DNA from: Oreocharis arfaki
Taxonomy: Eukaryota; Chordata; Aves; Passeriformes; Paramythiidae
DNA length: 64,000 nucleotides
NCBI GenBank assembly: GCA_013398015.1
Contig: VZRR01007715.1
Span: 310,001 to 374,000 of the forward strand
Direction: 5' to 3'
Every line of letters begins with the position of its first letter. The stretch's first letter is position 1. Positions 1 through 13,300 of this stretch are shown in pieces. The notes beneath the pieces are model-generated. The model made no database searches, was not told the DNA's origin, and saw nothing but the letters and a program-made list of their open reading frames with translations. A program made the position numbers and the translations under genes.

Positions 1-3000
1 CTCATATACAAAATCAGTGAAAAGAACAAGTGCATTCGCACACAGAGGATGAAAGAGAAACACTCCTTAGATTTTCATTAAATAGTTACAAATAAAAAAG
101 AAAAAAACCCAAAAATACTTGCTAGACTCGCTTTCAGTACTGAAACCTGCAAAGCAGAAATGTAAAACTATCAACTCATTTCAAAGTGGCCTGAAAGTAG
201 TTCTGTGTTGGCAATTATATTTCTTAACTATTGAATTGTGTCACATTAAAGTAACTAATACATTTTTGTGCAACAGTAAATTGCATCATCTTTTCCTGAG
301 CCATTGTACTGACAAGAAACTTCTCTGAAATTTCTGTAATCACTCTTTCTATTTCTATGGAACAGGAAAATACATAGAAAATGAGGTACCCAGATGTGGT
401 GAACCAAAAAAGCCATGTCTTTAAGGGGAGCAAAAAAGAACACAGACACTTCAGTTATGAAACACAACCAGCAGATTTCTGATGCTTTTTCCTGGACTTT
501 GAGAACTTTGTCCTGGACTTTGAGTCCTCTTTTTGAGGACTCATATATGTGCTTCTATCCTCTAGTACAAACCTCTATAAGAACCAAGTTTTAACCAGAC
601 ATGCTCAATATAATGCGAATCACACCAACTTCATCATATCTGTGGTAAGAGAATTGTCTGATTATCTGATAACAATTCTTCTTTCACACTTAAAAACCAC
701 AATATGTTAATACAACCCACATTTTCTTTCTGTACATTTTAGTTGCCTGGGGCAAGGAAAAGCCCTGGAAGAAGAGTCTCTTCTTCCACTCTACTTAAAA
801 AGGACACTCTACTTAAACGTGTCAGTGGGTTTTTTTGATGAGGGTTTTTTGTGGGGTTTTTTGATTGTAAACTATTTTAGCAAAGTACATTGCTCATTAA
901 GGTGTTTCCAGATGTTGCCTTCATCCTTGCCCTTTAATAAAGTATTCTATATTCTTTTTGAATTAGGAAGGGAGAAGATGTGTGTTCAGGGTCACTTCTG
1001 ACATAACGAAGGCCACACAGCTGATTAGCACACTTGCTGCTCTACACCCACACACTGCCAGTATCTGTCTGCTATATAACAGCCTGGAGTGCCTTGGAGC
1101 AGCAGGGAGCTGCCAGAGAAAAATCACCAGAGAAGCCTCGTGGGTGGCCAAAAGGAAAAGATAACTTGAAAATAGACAACTGAGAAGTATAGAGTAGTTC
1201 AAGATTGGACTAAATTCCAATTTCCACTTAGCAGAAATGAAGGTTTATATGTAAAGAGACACACATCCTGTGAAGATAATTTCCAGAGTGTGTTAAAGCT
1301 TCCCAGTAAATGCAAACACTGAAATTTGTAAACTTTTATTCTATGGCTACACATTCAATAGATTTTAAAACTGCAAATAGAGAAGACAACAAACTACACA
1401 CTTCTGCTTCTGCTACATGAAGTTAAAGTGAATACATTGGAAATAATCCGTGGTCTTACAAGCACACTCAGTTCACATGATATGAGGCATCTTTTCTGTC
1501 AAATGTGCATATTCTGAGCTGAATCATCACCATAGGGTTTATATCCCATTCTGCCAAGATACAAGGCTGAATGACTCAAGGAAAAACGTTTTGTTATGGA
1601 TCACTACACTAGCCGTAAGTGAGAAAAAAATGAACTGAACACTGGAGATTCCAGTGAAAAATCTAAAATTCATTCAGGGAATGGATTGTTTGTGAATATT
1701 TCTATAGCAAAAATTCAGTGGGTTTTGAATAAAATAAGAAAAAGTTCCCACACAAAGTAGTTCAATAGCTCGACAAGTGTATTAAAAATTGCTTCATAAG
1801 GCAAGGTACATAGACACAACCTGAAAGTATTTTCAACAACATTTCCTTTCCATTCATCCAGCTAATACAATACTACCTGTCAGACACGACAATTACACAA
1901 ATTTTACATAGATACCTACAGAAGATATGAGAGTCTGCCCTTTAAACATGTCTCTACTTTTAACTCTTCCTTGAATCTACCAGTTGAGGAGTAGTGAAAT
2001 GACACGTACACCACCACAAAACGCAAGACTAACGTATGTCATGGATGGAAAGTAGAAACTCATATCAGCTGGTAAGAGACCCCCAAACATTCTGCAGATT
2101 TTGTTGAACTCTGAAGGAAATGTCAGTGCAAAGTAGAAAACACTTTCAACTGCTGTCTAATGTTCCTGGATTTGAATGCTTTTGGATCTGAGTAATACAG
2201 TGACAGCCAAAGAGAAAAAAATCTAGGCTAAAGAGAACTAGAAAGAACAAACAAGTCCATTTATAGGAAGACTTCCAATCTACAAGGCACTGACATTAAG
2301 ATTTGTGGCCCTCAACACCATGACGAAGAGAAATCTTTCAGCAAACAGGAAGTTTCAGTGAACAGCAAGAATTTCAGTAGGATCAGTACTGAATCTCTGT
2401 GAATTCATATCAAATTCAGTCATTCAGGTTAAAGAAACGGGAGATATCCTTTGATACTGCCAGAGATGGGGATTTTAGTGGTAAGATTCAAGTACATGAA
2501 GGTCCCACAGCATTTTAATATACTACAACCACATGTTAAAGCTTTTCTAAAAATTAATCACTTCCATTTCTTCAGCTCCTCAGATAATGAGTTTTTCAGG
2601 GACTAGACAGGAATCATTACGTATAATGTGTTTCCTTGATGTTGAAGGCTTAGGGACATGCTAACACAGAGGCACCCTGGTGTTAGCCATCTCACCTCTC
2701 TGTGACCACACAGAAGATGAAGCAGGTCTAGTTGCCAGCTACCTGTCTCCTCAGATATTAAACCCTGCCTACTTGCTGCCTCTTCAGTCATTTCCACCTT
2801 GGCATACACTCATTAAAACATGATTTCTGACAATCCGACAAAAATAAACTGCATCATGATCTACTTAAAGTGAGATGGCATACAAGTAAATCAGAATTTT
2901 GGCCTGGGACATTCAAATCACTTCAGATAGCAGCTATTTACCCTTATTTTCTTCACTTTTTTTGTTTATGGTCCAGCTGCCCTTGTAGTTAATTGCTGTT

Positions 3001-4160
3001 TTTAAGAATACTGTTTAGAAACTCAAATTTAAGTGGTTTGCAAAAAATACTTTCAAAGTAACACCAAATGAGACCTTGAGCCAATAAGAAAGGAAGGTTG
3101 CCACCTTAACTAGAGGTGTAATCTCTCCTTCCTGCTTCCTGGAGACATACAGAAGCAGAGCTAGCTTTCCTATCTGAACACAAAATACTGAGTTCGTAAC
3201 AGGAATTTTTTTTTGCTCATGACAAGATAACAGCCGCAGCACTATTATAATGCTTTGTCACTTCAGTCACCAACTTCAGATCGCAAGGCCTTTCCTTTCT
3301 ACCCTGCAGAAAAGCTGTGTTTACTTCCACCCCCACTCTGCACTAAAAGCACAGAGAATGACATCCAGAGGTTTCTAAATTCCTTTTCTTAAAGGAGGGA
3401 AGGGTGGAGGAGAAAAGTAGTTCTCCCCTCCCCCCAAAATAAGCCCTGAAGTGGCTTTGAATTAATTTCTTTTCAAGTTCTAATGGTGCCATTTAAAACA
3501 ATTGAGAGGGAAAAATTTTTTAAATACTGTCACTCCTGTACCAAGCAAATGGCTCTCAGATAGAGCATGATAGAGCCTTTCCAGAGGACTATCAAGTGCA
3601 TCAGACAAGTTGGCACCTGACTTAAGGCCTGAAGGAAAGGAGTCCTGGTTGCTCCTTCATTCACCTAGAGACACATGGCGTTGCATAACCGCAGCTCCAT
3701 CTGGCGTTAAGAGACTGACTCATGCTGGCAGTGATTGTCAGAAATGGGTCCCCTCGAGCACTATCTTTTTTTACTTGCCACTTCAGAAAGGAGGAAATGT
3801 GGTTAACTAGTAATTTAGGCAGCATTAAGTGCTTGCAAATGTGTCTCGAAAACCTTGTAAAAATTGTTACAGTTGTTAGTATTGTCAGACTGTCCCAGAA
3901 AGTCCTTACTAACAAGGTGGAGCATTAGCAAACGAAACATATACTCCAAACAGTCTGGTGAAAGACACTACGCTGAGGGACACATTTTATGTCGCAAAAG
4001 CCTCTCTTAAAAAATATTTCTGCTTCTTCTTACCCTCTTATTCTGCAAGTCTCCATCACATTTCTAAGGCAAAGATGAAACAGTCATGAACAACTCTATA
4101 CAAACTGCTTGACTGACTCTGAAAGGCACTGCTGAGCAGTAACAAACAACATTGCATCCC
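1..4160. other. Unique AT-rich non-coding stretch
   Basis: I see no supported gene or interspersed repeat here. The stretch holds short homopolymer runs, a small hairpin at 521-543 and G/T-rich runs near 828-865. Several open frames of 60-85 codons occur on both strands with no recognisable domain. One frame (967-1164, +) opens right after an acceptor-like TTTTTGAATTAG, but nothing else supports it as an exon. The sequence is best read as intergenic or intronic DNA. Confidence 0.6.
491..543. repeat. Short direct duplication plus 9-bp hairpin
   Basis: The 13-mer CCTGGACTTTGAG occurs twice, at 491-503 and 512-524. It runs into a perfect inverted repeat, TGAGTCCTC (521-529), five T, then GAGGACTCA (535-543). 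The stem is perfect over 9 bp. There is no gene nearby for it to serve as a terminator, and it may simply be a local duplication that happened to make a palindrome. Confidence 0.7.
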
Positions 4161-5202
4161 AGAATCCAGAGGGAATTGGCTGATGTAGCTGCCAAGCACT
4201 TTCCATGATACTTGAGAAATCATGCCAGTCAGGTTAAGCCCCTAGAGACTGGGGAAATGGAAACATTGTATCCATCTTTAGAAAGCAGTGCGCTGGGAAC
4301 TACTCACCTGTCAGCCTCACCTCTGTGCCTGGGAAGATCATGGAACAGATCCTTCCAGAAGCTGTGCTAAGGAGGACAGGGAGGGGATTCAGGACAGCCA
4401 GGATGGCTTCACCAAGGGCAAGTCCTGCCTGACCAATCCGGTGGTGTTCTATGATGCAGTGTCTGCATGACACAAGGGAGGGGCTACAGATGTCATTTAT
4501 CTGGACTTCTGCAAAATCTTGGACATGATCCCCTACATCATCCTTCTCTCTGAACAGGGGCGAGATGGTTTCAGTGGATGGGCTATTCAGTGGATGAGAA
4601 ACCAGCTGGATGGTCACATCCAGAGAGTAGTGGTAACCAGCTCAATGTCTGGGTATCAGTGACAAGTGCTGCTGTCAGGGGTTTGTACCAGCGGTTGGGA
4701 CCAATGTGACTTAATTTCTCCATTAATGACATGGAATGGTTGAGTATACCTTCTGCAAGCTTGCAGATGACCCCAAGCTGAGTGGTGCTGTTGACACCCC
4801 TGAAGGACAGGGTGCCATCCAGAAGGACCTGACAAGCTCAAGAAGGAGGCCCATGTGAACCTCAGAGGGTTTAATGAGGCCGGGAGCAAGATGCTGCACC
4901 TGAGTCACAGCAACTCCAGTACCAATACAGGCTGGGAGATAAACTGATCAAGAGCAGCCTCAACAAAAATGTCTTGGGTACTGGTGCATGAAAAACTGGA
5001 CCTGACCCATGAGTGTGCACTCACAGGGGCCAATGGGAAAGATGGGGACAGACTTTTTAATAGGGTCTGTTGTGATATGTATGACAAGGGGTAATGGCTT
5101 TAAACTAAAAGAAGGTAGATTCAGTAGAGATATATGGAAGAAATTTTTTGTGCTGGGGGTTGAGAAACAGTGGAACAGCTTGCACAGAAAGATGGGGGAT
5201 GC
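4161..5202 (+). mobile_element. CR1 LINE, RT part (5' segment of a split copy)
   Basis: This is the reverse-transcriptase half of a CR1 non-LTR retrotransposon, 5' truncated. Translations in shifting frames give CR1 ORF2 landmarks: VSLTSVPGK-like near 4,305-4,340, GFTKGKSCLTN near 4,405-4,440, a decayed LDFCKAFD-like block near 4,500-4,530, and the C-terminal GNGFKLKEGRF near 5,090-5,120. Stops and frameshifts separate the blocks, so the copy is dead. It breaks at 5,202, where an LTR is inserted, and resumes at 5,900. In the family ORF2 encodes an endonuclease and a reverse transcriptase; only the latter is represented here. The 5' boundary is approximate. Confidence 0.88.
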
Positions 5203-5412
5203 TGCAACAGGACATGTCTACCCCCCTGTCTCTACCATAGATAGCTGGTGCATACGCAAGAGATAACTTTGGTGAGTCACAGGCCCAGCATGATGCATCT
5301 CTGGTGCCAAAGAGCTCAGGCCAGCAGCTAAGAGTCAACATCTCAGTCTGGAAGGCAAATGTGGAAAGAGATGAAAGAAATACTTTGACCAAATGAAACA
5401 GATTTTTACATC

Positions 5413-5420
5413 TATAAAAG
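5413..5420 (+). promoter_or_regulatory. LTR TATA box
   Basis: TATAAAAG lies 210 bp into the LTR that starts at 5,203 and upstream of its AATAAA. It is the expected core promoter of U3. Whether it is still active cannot be seen. Confidence 0.6.
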
Positions 5421-5734
5421 ATCACCTAAATTAACACCCAGCAGAAGTCTCTTACACACTCCTTGAGGACGTGTGAGGAGATTTCTCCCCTTAAGTCTGG
5501 ATGCGGACTTTTGAGGTTACTTCCCCGGGGATTGAGAGAAAAGATTTTGATGTCTACCCCTTCAAGAATTGGTGGTAAGAAATATTGAATCCTAAGTTAA
5601 ACCATTTCTTAACTAGCTGTAATTTTAATGCTACCTTTAATTCTGCATGTATATTACTAGTAATCCCCCTCATTTTCTCCCTGTGTGGTAATAGTCTGTT
5701 TTAAGACTTATGTCTGTTAGTTTTGTGTCTATTA

Positions 5735-5740
5735 AATAAA
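5735..5740 (+). promoter_or_regulatory. LTR polyadenylation signal
   Basis: AATAAA inside ATTAAATAAATAATC, about 315 bp after the LTR TATA box, would define the R/U5 boundary of the solo LTR. Confidence 0.6.
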
Positions 5741-5899
5741 TAATCCATTTTATAATAGAGTGGATCAGCCATCATTAAAAACCCTGCAAATCAGAGTGGA
5801 TTTTGGAGTGCTGGCCACTTCAATACAGTGACTGCCTGTTGCCAGAGGCCTAGGCAACACACAGGAGCTGATTTAAACTCACGTCATCCATTCGTAACA

Positions 5900-6070
5900 G
5901 ATGCCCTATCCCTGGGTCAGGAATTCAAAGTCAAAGGTCATTCAAGATCAGGCTGGAAGGGGCTCTAAGCAACCTTATCTAGATGAAGAAGTGCCTACCC
6001 ATTTCAGGAGAATTGGACAAGATGACCTTTAAAGCCCCTCTCAATCCAAATCATTCTATGATTCCATGAT
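5900..6070 (+). mobile_element. CR1 LINE, 3' end (3' segment of the split copy)
   Basis: Continuation of the CR1 copy broken at 5,202. It carries the ORF2 C-terminus and short 3' UTR (CATTCAAGATCAGGCTGGAA, then GGACAAGATGACCTTTAAAG) and ends in ATTCTATG ATTCCATG, the degenerate octamer repeats that terminate avian CR1. The first five bases are the second copy of the target duplication made by the LTR. The 3' end on the + strand fixes the element's orientation. Confidence 0.9.
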
Positions 6071-7069
6071 CAGGAGCAGTAGGCCAGTCTCCTAAAATAG
6101 GCTGATGTTTCGAAAACCTAACACAGTAGGAGTTGTATGAAACTGAGGTGTTCATGTTTTAAAGAAACATGAACATGGCTGAATTCAAAGAAAAAACTGA
6201 TTGAAAATGTCAATATCCTGGTTATAATGTTTAATAATCAGAACAGGATGAATAGAATTACAGCAAAATAAAAAATATATTTAAAAAACTAAAACCCCAA
6301 TCAGATGGAGAGTTGATAAGCATGAACACATAGTGAAATTCGTGCGAAGCAGTGTAGTAAAAATTGAAGACTACATGCTGCTATTGCGTGTTGTCTCAAC
6401 TTGCGGTGTGTATGTATTGCTTTCGTACAATTTAAAATGGACCTTGAATGGGCACCAAGAGTGGCACTTGCTAGCATAAATTACACAATGCAGCCTCTGA
6501 ATGCGAGTACAGCACAGGTTGAAATACTCATAAATCTACAGAATTGTTAAACATTTCCTGATGAGTCAACACCCAAACTAGCAAATATCTGCCATAACTT
6601 AAGGTATTATCTGTCCCTGAGTTGGTTTTTACCACCCATTTAACTCAACCTCTCAATGGTTTTGTCAGTGGAAGGGATGGGTTATGGGGCACTCACAGCT
6701 CAGGCCAAGTAAGGCAGCTCAGACCACCTTCACCAGGTGTTTAATCTCGCCCAACCGACTGCCTGAAGGAATATGAGAAGAAGTTTTACAATCCCTTCTT
6801 TCAGAGGCAGACTTGCTGACCATTACGGGAAACAAGATGACGAGCAACACAGCAGGAGTGTCTTCAGGTGGATCCAAAGGCCTACCTTCGTATTCCTGAA
6901 ACCTCTCAGACTACAGACAACTCACTAGAAGCCTAACTTTGACAGGACATGGGGTTGCATGGGGAGCTTTAACATTCTTAGTGAATTTTCAGTATTTTCA
7001 AGGTTGGAAATAATCCAGGAAATTGGATTCTCTGTTTCTATGCTTCCTTCATCTCTGTCTTTCTCCCCA

Positions 7070-7105
7070 CCCTTTTTTTTCCTTTTCTTTTTTTTTTCTT
7101 TCCCT
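7070..7105 (+). repeat. Polypyrimidine tract
   Basis: 36 consecutive C/T bases, mainly T with interspersed C, preceded by further pyrimidine-rich sequence from about 7,058 with a single A at 7,069. It lies about 90 bp before a purine-rich block on the same strand. Confidence 0.9.
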
Positions 7106-7192
7106 AGCTTGGCATGGAAAAAGACAGGAGATAAGTAAGCAGGAGAAAAAATATGCCAGAGGAAAGAAAAGAAGAATCAAGTCTTCCTGAGC

Positions 7193-7267
7193 AGGAAGGG
7201 AAGAGAGAGAGAGTGAGGAAGAGAGACATGGAGAGACCAAGAGGGGGAGAGAGGAGAAGACAGAGGG
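7193..7267 (+). repeat. GA-rich polypurine block
   Basis: Purine-rich low-complexity DNA, with GA dinucleotide runs near 7,202-7,213 and GGGGGAGAGAGGAGAAGA near 7,243-7,260, interrupted by a few T and C. The open frames reading through it are composition artefacts. Confidence 0.85.
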
Positions 7268-9624
7268 ACAAATCACAAATAACTTTCTGTCTGGTTCAGT
7301 AGGGATTATGAATGTACTTTATTCCAATTAAGACTCTTCTTAAAGGAATCATTTAAGAGATAACCTTTGTTTCACCAAGGAGGAGAAATTCAAATGCTGA
7401 GCACCTGGGTACAGAAGATCCATGCTAATTATTTTCCTCACAAAATGCTAAATTACAAGTGTGCACTTTTCAACTGTTGCTTGTGGCTGCCATGGGATAG
7501 CTTCTTGTCTTTAATCTTTTAGGAAACCATTACTCATCTCCATGCCTGAATGCCTTTTAAGTTATAAAGAGCAAGTTTCTTATAAAACCATGACAAGAAT
7601 TAAGACAAAAAAGCACAATGCAATTTTGTAGTACGTTCTCATTTTCAACTAATTTTGCATTATTTAATAATGTCTGTCTCAAAATACTGTTTCGTTTCAA
7701 TTACTGTGATCATGAGAATCCATAAAAATATTTTTCTTGCTATCTCGGTCAGGAGACAGGGAAATTATTTTTTCCCAATTCCAAAACTTCTAATTCTTTT
7801 GCAACATGATTTCTAACACAGGTATTTCTTCTGCAGCCACACAGTGGAAAAAGCTCACTCTGCAACCAACCAGTCAGTGTGAAAGTAGCCTGGAAATAGT
7901 GTAGGACAAGGTAACAAGAAGGAATGAACTTTAACAGTAACCTATACAACTGTAGCTGTATTTTTTTGATTAATAACATTTCTTTTCAAAGCTGCAGCAT
8001 TTTCTGATTTCAGGCAGCTTAGTGCTTCTTCCATTTTCTTAGCAAAGATTGGCTGAATGATTACTTCCTTTCACTGAGGAGAAGTGAGTCTGAATTGGTG
8101 CCATTCTCTTCTTCACTGACGTTTTCAAAAATTGAGATACTTCACCTTGCCTTACTTAAAATCATTTCACAAGGCTAAATTGCTAGAGCTAATTTTCTGG
8201 AGTCTATATGTTATAATATACTTCTTGTCCACAAAATTAATGCTTATTCTGCTGACTATGTCACTTCTTCAAACGTTAGCTGCCTCGAAACCAGCATGAT
8301 TTCTGCCCCCTTCCCCATCCCTGAGGTCCCCTACTTCCCCCCTTCCCCCGCACCAATACCTTTGAAAATAGCCACCTTTTTCAGATGCAACAAGTCATTA
8401 CCAGACATATACTATGGTTAATAAAAAGTTTGTTTCATTTTTCTTATTGTCCTGCTTGTAAAATTTTTAAAGGAATGCACACTTTGCAATTTTTATATCC
8501 TTATTTATTAACAGTTCAAAGTATTTATAGCCAAAATGATGCTGCATTGTAGTAAACTTGTCAAAATGTCTCATCTTTCTTTTTAATTTTGTAAATTCAC
8601 CAACAATACGTTTTTCTACATACCTTGAAAATACACAATCCTGGTAAAAATATCAACACAGAACGCTTACTTTGAATGTATTAAAGTATACAAGTTAATG
8701 GAAAGCTAAAAGCTGAAGAAAACAGCAAGTGACTGCTATGTTTATCACAGCAAATATTCAGGAACAGTAGCACAGACTTTATAGAAGTCAAGAGAGTACT
8801 TGACACAGCATACTTTCAATCAGTATTCATAGGAAATATTTAATACTCTTGATCTAATGGATATAGAAAGATTACAGTGCTTCAGGACCACTGAGCAAGA
8901 AAATAAGGCCTGCAATCACCAGGCTAGCAAGTCCATACTTGAAGCATGAAAAAATTAGTGAAGAGATAGGGAAAAAAAGGATGCCAGAAAAGATAGAAGC
9001 ACAGATTTTAAACAAGTATTGAAAGTCATCTCAATAATATTAAACATATATAAGCAGTGTTCCAGACAAGCCCTGGATTTGCTGAATCAACTCATTTTAA
9101 GTGAGTTATTTTATAATACAGCAGAAAAGTCACAGTCTACATAAAATCCTTAGTAACACGTGTAAACTAAACCTGATATACAGAAGAAATTTTCATCTAA
9201 ACTATAAAATCTTTCAGGAAGGAAAGAGGCGTTAACCCGTATCTGTTATTTTTCATTAGCAAGGCTAACTTTCCTAATGCAGGTATCTCAATGAAATGAG
9301 AAATGCTGGCCCTTTCTTCCCACTTTACCTGACTGACTATAATACCTTGTTGCATAAATATCATCAAATATAAATCAGTGGTATCTCCTACCAGCACTTC
9401 ACTACCTTGCCTACAGTTGGTTTTATCCTGCGTGCCTTATGGTCCATTGTGTAGAAGTACAACAGCCTCTATTTCAACACTCTGTAATGTCCAACTGCTT
9501 GCATCTGTTACAGGTTGGCTGTTAAAAGAATGTGCAACAGGTTGCAGGAAGCTGACATCAGGTTGAAGGCTCTACAATACGGACTTTGATTATGTTACTT
9601 AAGTAGCACCCCTCAGAGTTTTCA

Positions 9625-10371
9625 CAGAATCACGGAGTTGTTTAGGTTGGAAAAGACACCTGCAGTCGAGTCTAAACGTTGAAGGATCACACCATGTCAA
9701 CTAAACCATGGCACTAAGTGCCACATCCAGTCATTGCTTGAACACCTGCAGAGATGGTGACCCCAGCACCTCCCTGGGCAGCCTACTCCAATGCTTTGCA
9801 AGTCTTTCTGTATAGAAGCTCTTCCTCATGTCCAACCTGAGTTGGAGCCATTGATCTCTCGTCATGTCACTGGTTGTCTGGGAGAAGAGACCAACCCCCA
9901 CCAGGCTACACCCTCCTTCAGGGTTGTTGGGGAGAGTGATAAGGTCACTCCTGAGCCACCTTTGCTCCAGGCTGAACACTCCCAGCTCCCTCAGCTGCTC
10001 CTCACAGCACTTGTGCTCCAGACCCCTCCCCAGCTCCACTGCCCTTCTCTAGACTTGCTCCAGCAACTCAATGCCTTTCTTGGAGTGAGGGACCCAGAAC
10101 CGAACATAGCACTTGAGGCGTAGCCTCGCCAGATAAGAGGGAAAATCCCTCCCCTGGTCCAGCTGATCCAGGCCAGGATGCCATTGGCCTTCTTGGCCAC
10201 CTGGGCACACCTTGGCTCACGCTCAGCTGCTGTCACCAGCACCCCCAGGTCTTTTCCCTGGGCACTATCCAGCCACTCTGTCCCAGCCTGCGGCACTGCC
10301 TCAGGATGTCGTGACTGAAGTGAAGGACCCAACACTTGACTTGTTGAACTTCATACCCTTGATCTCAGCCT
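9625..10371 (-). mobile_element. CR1 LINE fragment, 3' part
   Basis: Read on the minus strand this is the end of a CR1. The 3' terminus is at the low coordinate (CACAGAATCACGGAGTTGTT, the reverse of the CR1 tail). Upstream of it lie the ORF2 C-terminus (KHWSRLPREV, about 9,780) and, in another frame, the RT thumb region with AQVAKKANGILA (about 10,190) and KDLGVLV (about 10,255). At least one frameshift near 10,000-10,040 divides the frames. The 5' truncation near 10,371 is approximate. The piece is non-autonomous and inactive. Confidence 0.9.
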
Positions 10372-13300
10372 CAGGCTGAGTGATTTAGTAGATGAATAGA
10401 CCACCAGAATTTCCTTCTTAACCTTTGGTTAGAACATACAGTCAACACTTAAAGCACATGAGGAGAAACCTGAATAATCATACTTTCTCCGCCTTTGGCT
10501 GAGAACACTTTTGCCTTCTCTAGAGGTAGGAAAAATAAGATGCATCTGCAGGCAATAGAAATCATCCGAGGAATTCTTGTTCCTCTGCTACCAATTGCTA
10601 TGGAAAAATAAAAGTATAGTCTTGACAGCATTCAGCATCCATGAATGTGGACTTAGAGTGTGTGATATTAAAGTAACTTCACTTAAGTAGCTTCTCTACA
10701 GCAAGGCATACAAGCGATAAAACAGAGTCAGGAAACAACAGTAATTATTGCCACAACTTCAGGAGAAAAGAATTTGATGCTACTTACCAAGTGTTGTTTT
10801 TACAGTACAGAAATGCTACTACTTTAGCTTAAAAATACATGCTTAAAATTTATCATCTTCTATGTGAATGGTTCCCACACAAACAGGTTTGCTAGTCATT
10901 TGGGAGGTTTCCTCCTGGTTTCAGCAGTTACTGAGCCTCTGGCACAGAAACCCTTTTTCCAGCCAGTAGCAAACTGGGACAGAGCCTGCATCTGCAGCAG
11001 AAAGTCATCATCACAAACCACAGCCACATGCAAGCTTCTTATTCCTCATCCTCTCCCCCAGGAAATCTATGCCCTAGAGCTGATTTTTTTGTTTGACGTA
11101 TGTCAGGTTAGATAAGAGGAACATCAGTAGACATAACCCTCCAGTGCTGAGTTCTTAAAAATTCAGGGTTGCTTTACCATGACATTAGCTGCCAGCTGCC
11201 TGAAGAAGGTTGTCATATTCACATGCAGAAGAAATTGAACCAGAGTCTTGAAAAATAAGCCATGATTTTCATTTAGCTTTACCCTCCTTCAGAAGTACAA
11301 AAGAAATTATTTCCTTCAAAAAACAGTTTAGTAAAAGTATGTAAATATCATAAATACTGAAACAGTTTAGATATAAAAAGTGATAGCAAGACAGCTGAAA
11401 ACAAATCGATGTTAAATGTTACCATGTATAAATAAACTAGTTGCACTCCTACATCTTTCTTCCTTGTGCTATTATATTTTCATTCTGTTTTGGGGAGGAG
11501 TGGGGAGTTGTTAGGGTTTTTGCAGAACTAGGTGGATAAATGGTCACATAATAAGAAAATTTTGTTATATGTCACTTGGCTTTAGGGTCTAATTCTGCAT
11601 AGTTTTTCACATCTATTATACTATCAAATGAAAGCTCTTTGGTGGCCTCTGGAAGTGTGTAGAATACCTTAATCCAGTTCCTCATCCTCTGGTTTTATAC
11701 TTGACACAAATTAGCTAGCAGGCAAAAAGGCCAGCTCGTTTTCATTCAAGAGCACTGAAGGCAAGGGACTGAATATAATTATAAATCTCTCTAAAATCTG
11801 TTCTTTGTCAAAGACTGGGGATAGAGAGCGGGCTGAGGGAGACAGGGTGTGTTTGTGTGTGTGTGTGGTGAGACTTAGAAGTGATATAAAAAATAAAAGG
11901 AACTTGGAAACTAGTCACCGAGGTTTACATTTCCTTATGAGTTTAGCCATCTGAATTCTTTGTTAAAGGTTATCATCAAAATCCCCAAAGTTTAGATATT
12001 CCATGCTACTTGTCCAGGCACACCTAGAAGCTACAAAGACAAAGAAGGTTATATGAAAAATGAGAACATACACAGGTTACTACATATATGGATTTTGAAA
12101 CCAATTTTTAAGCTAGCTACTAACAAATTCACAAGGAAAAAAACAGGCCCGTAGGTTTTCATTACAAGGACTTCCGCCCTTAGCAAGAATTTTATTGATT
12201 TTCAAGTAAATATGCCCACAAAGCTGATATTATAAGAACTATTTTTGGACACATGGAAAACAATTGCACAGTTCCACTGACGAGATGCTGCAGGCATAGT
12301 GCTATGGCAGCATATCTTAGAATTGCTGTCATCATACCTGTTTGGAACACAGATATTTTCACCAAGCTGTTAACGCAAGTGTATCTTAGCTGCTTTCTTG
12401 CAAGTCTTGGGAAGAAATATATATAATACGTCTCAAAACTGTACATGTTTAATTGTATTCTAAATACAAGTGCAGAATAAAGTAGCATGAGCATACATAT
12501 TAGATAATAATCATCACGAAATTCTATATTTTAATAAATATAGTATAACAAATCACTTGACTTTCATCCATCAGAAACAAAGATCTTGTTCGTATTACAT
12601 TCAAAATTCTAATTACATGAAGCAGCTGAGAAGCTGTTCTGCAACCCATAAAGCACTAAAACACATTTTATTCTTAAATATATAGATATATACATTTGTT
12701 GTTCATTTTGTTGGGAAACCCTCTATTCTCCTGAGGATAGTATCTTACTGAAACACATTATGAAGTGAAAGGATATTCACAACATGTTAAGGACTATTTA
12801 ATAGTGCCTGCAAAGCAACAATCCTTTATTCATCAAGAGGTGGGGACTGGTTTTATATTTAGAATTGGAAAAATGTACTCATTTATTATTTTCCTTGTTT
12901 GGGCTTTTCTGGAATGAACCCAAAACAAAGCAGTTATTTGGAATACAAACTCCTAGCTTAATTTGCAATGCATATCTCTATATCAGAAGCCGGGAGGCAA
13001 TGTCAGAGAAAGCATTGCTCTGTACATGCCCTGTTGTACTCCTCTGTAAACATCCACTTCAGGCCACTGTCAAATGAAGGGTAAAGCATTCAGCAGAGTT
13101 TTGGGGTGACTGAGACTTTTATGATTAACAGGTAGCACTACTGACACAGGAGAAAACAGGGAAAGAGCAAGTGAGTAAAAAGTAATATAAGAAGGAAACA
13201 GCAGGAAAAAAATCAGTATCAATTATTTCTGTTCCTGGAGTTCTTCATAGATTCCACAAAATCACCCTTCATATTCAGTTGAAGTACTCAAAATCGAACA

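Larger units (their letters stand above)
5203..5899 (+). mobile_element. Solo LTR (ERVL-like), nested in CR1
   Basis: A 697-bp solo LTR beginning TGCAACAGG and ending CGTAACA, flanked by an exact 5-bp target duplication GATGC (5,198-5,202 and 5,900-5,904). The CR1 sequence on the two sides joins cleanly once the LTR and one GATGC are removed, so both boundaries are set by the host element. Inside are a TATA box (TATAAAAG, 5,413-5,420) and a polyadenylation hexamer (AATAAA, 5,735-5,740) in the right order for U3-R-U5 on the + strand. No internal gag or pol sequence is present, so it is the product of LTR-LTR recombination. The 5-bp duplication fits the ERVL class, but other LTR classes also make 5-bp duplications. 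Confidence 0.85.
6071..9624. other. Non-coding stretch with polypyrimidine and polypurine blocks
   Basis: No gene or dated repeat is recognised. The main structure is the pair of opposite strand-biased blocks at 7,070-7,105 and 7,193-7,267. The rest is AT-rich with short open frames of at most 76 codons that show no family features. Confidence 0.6.

Noticed and set aside
967..1164. Plus-strand frame of 65 codons plus stop opening exactly after TTTTTGAATTAG.
   Set aside because: Only one splice-like site supports it. There is no family match, and the opposite strand is also open.
4300..4617. 105-codon minus-strand open frame.
   Set aside because: It is the antisense of the CR1 reverse-transcriptase region.
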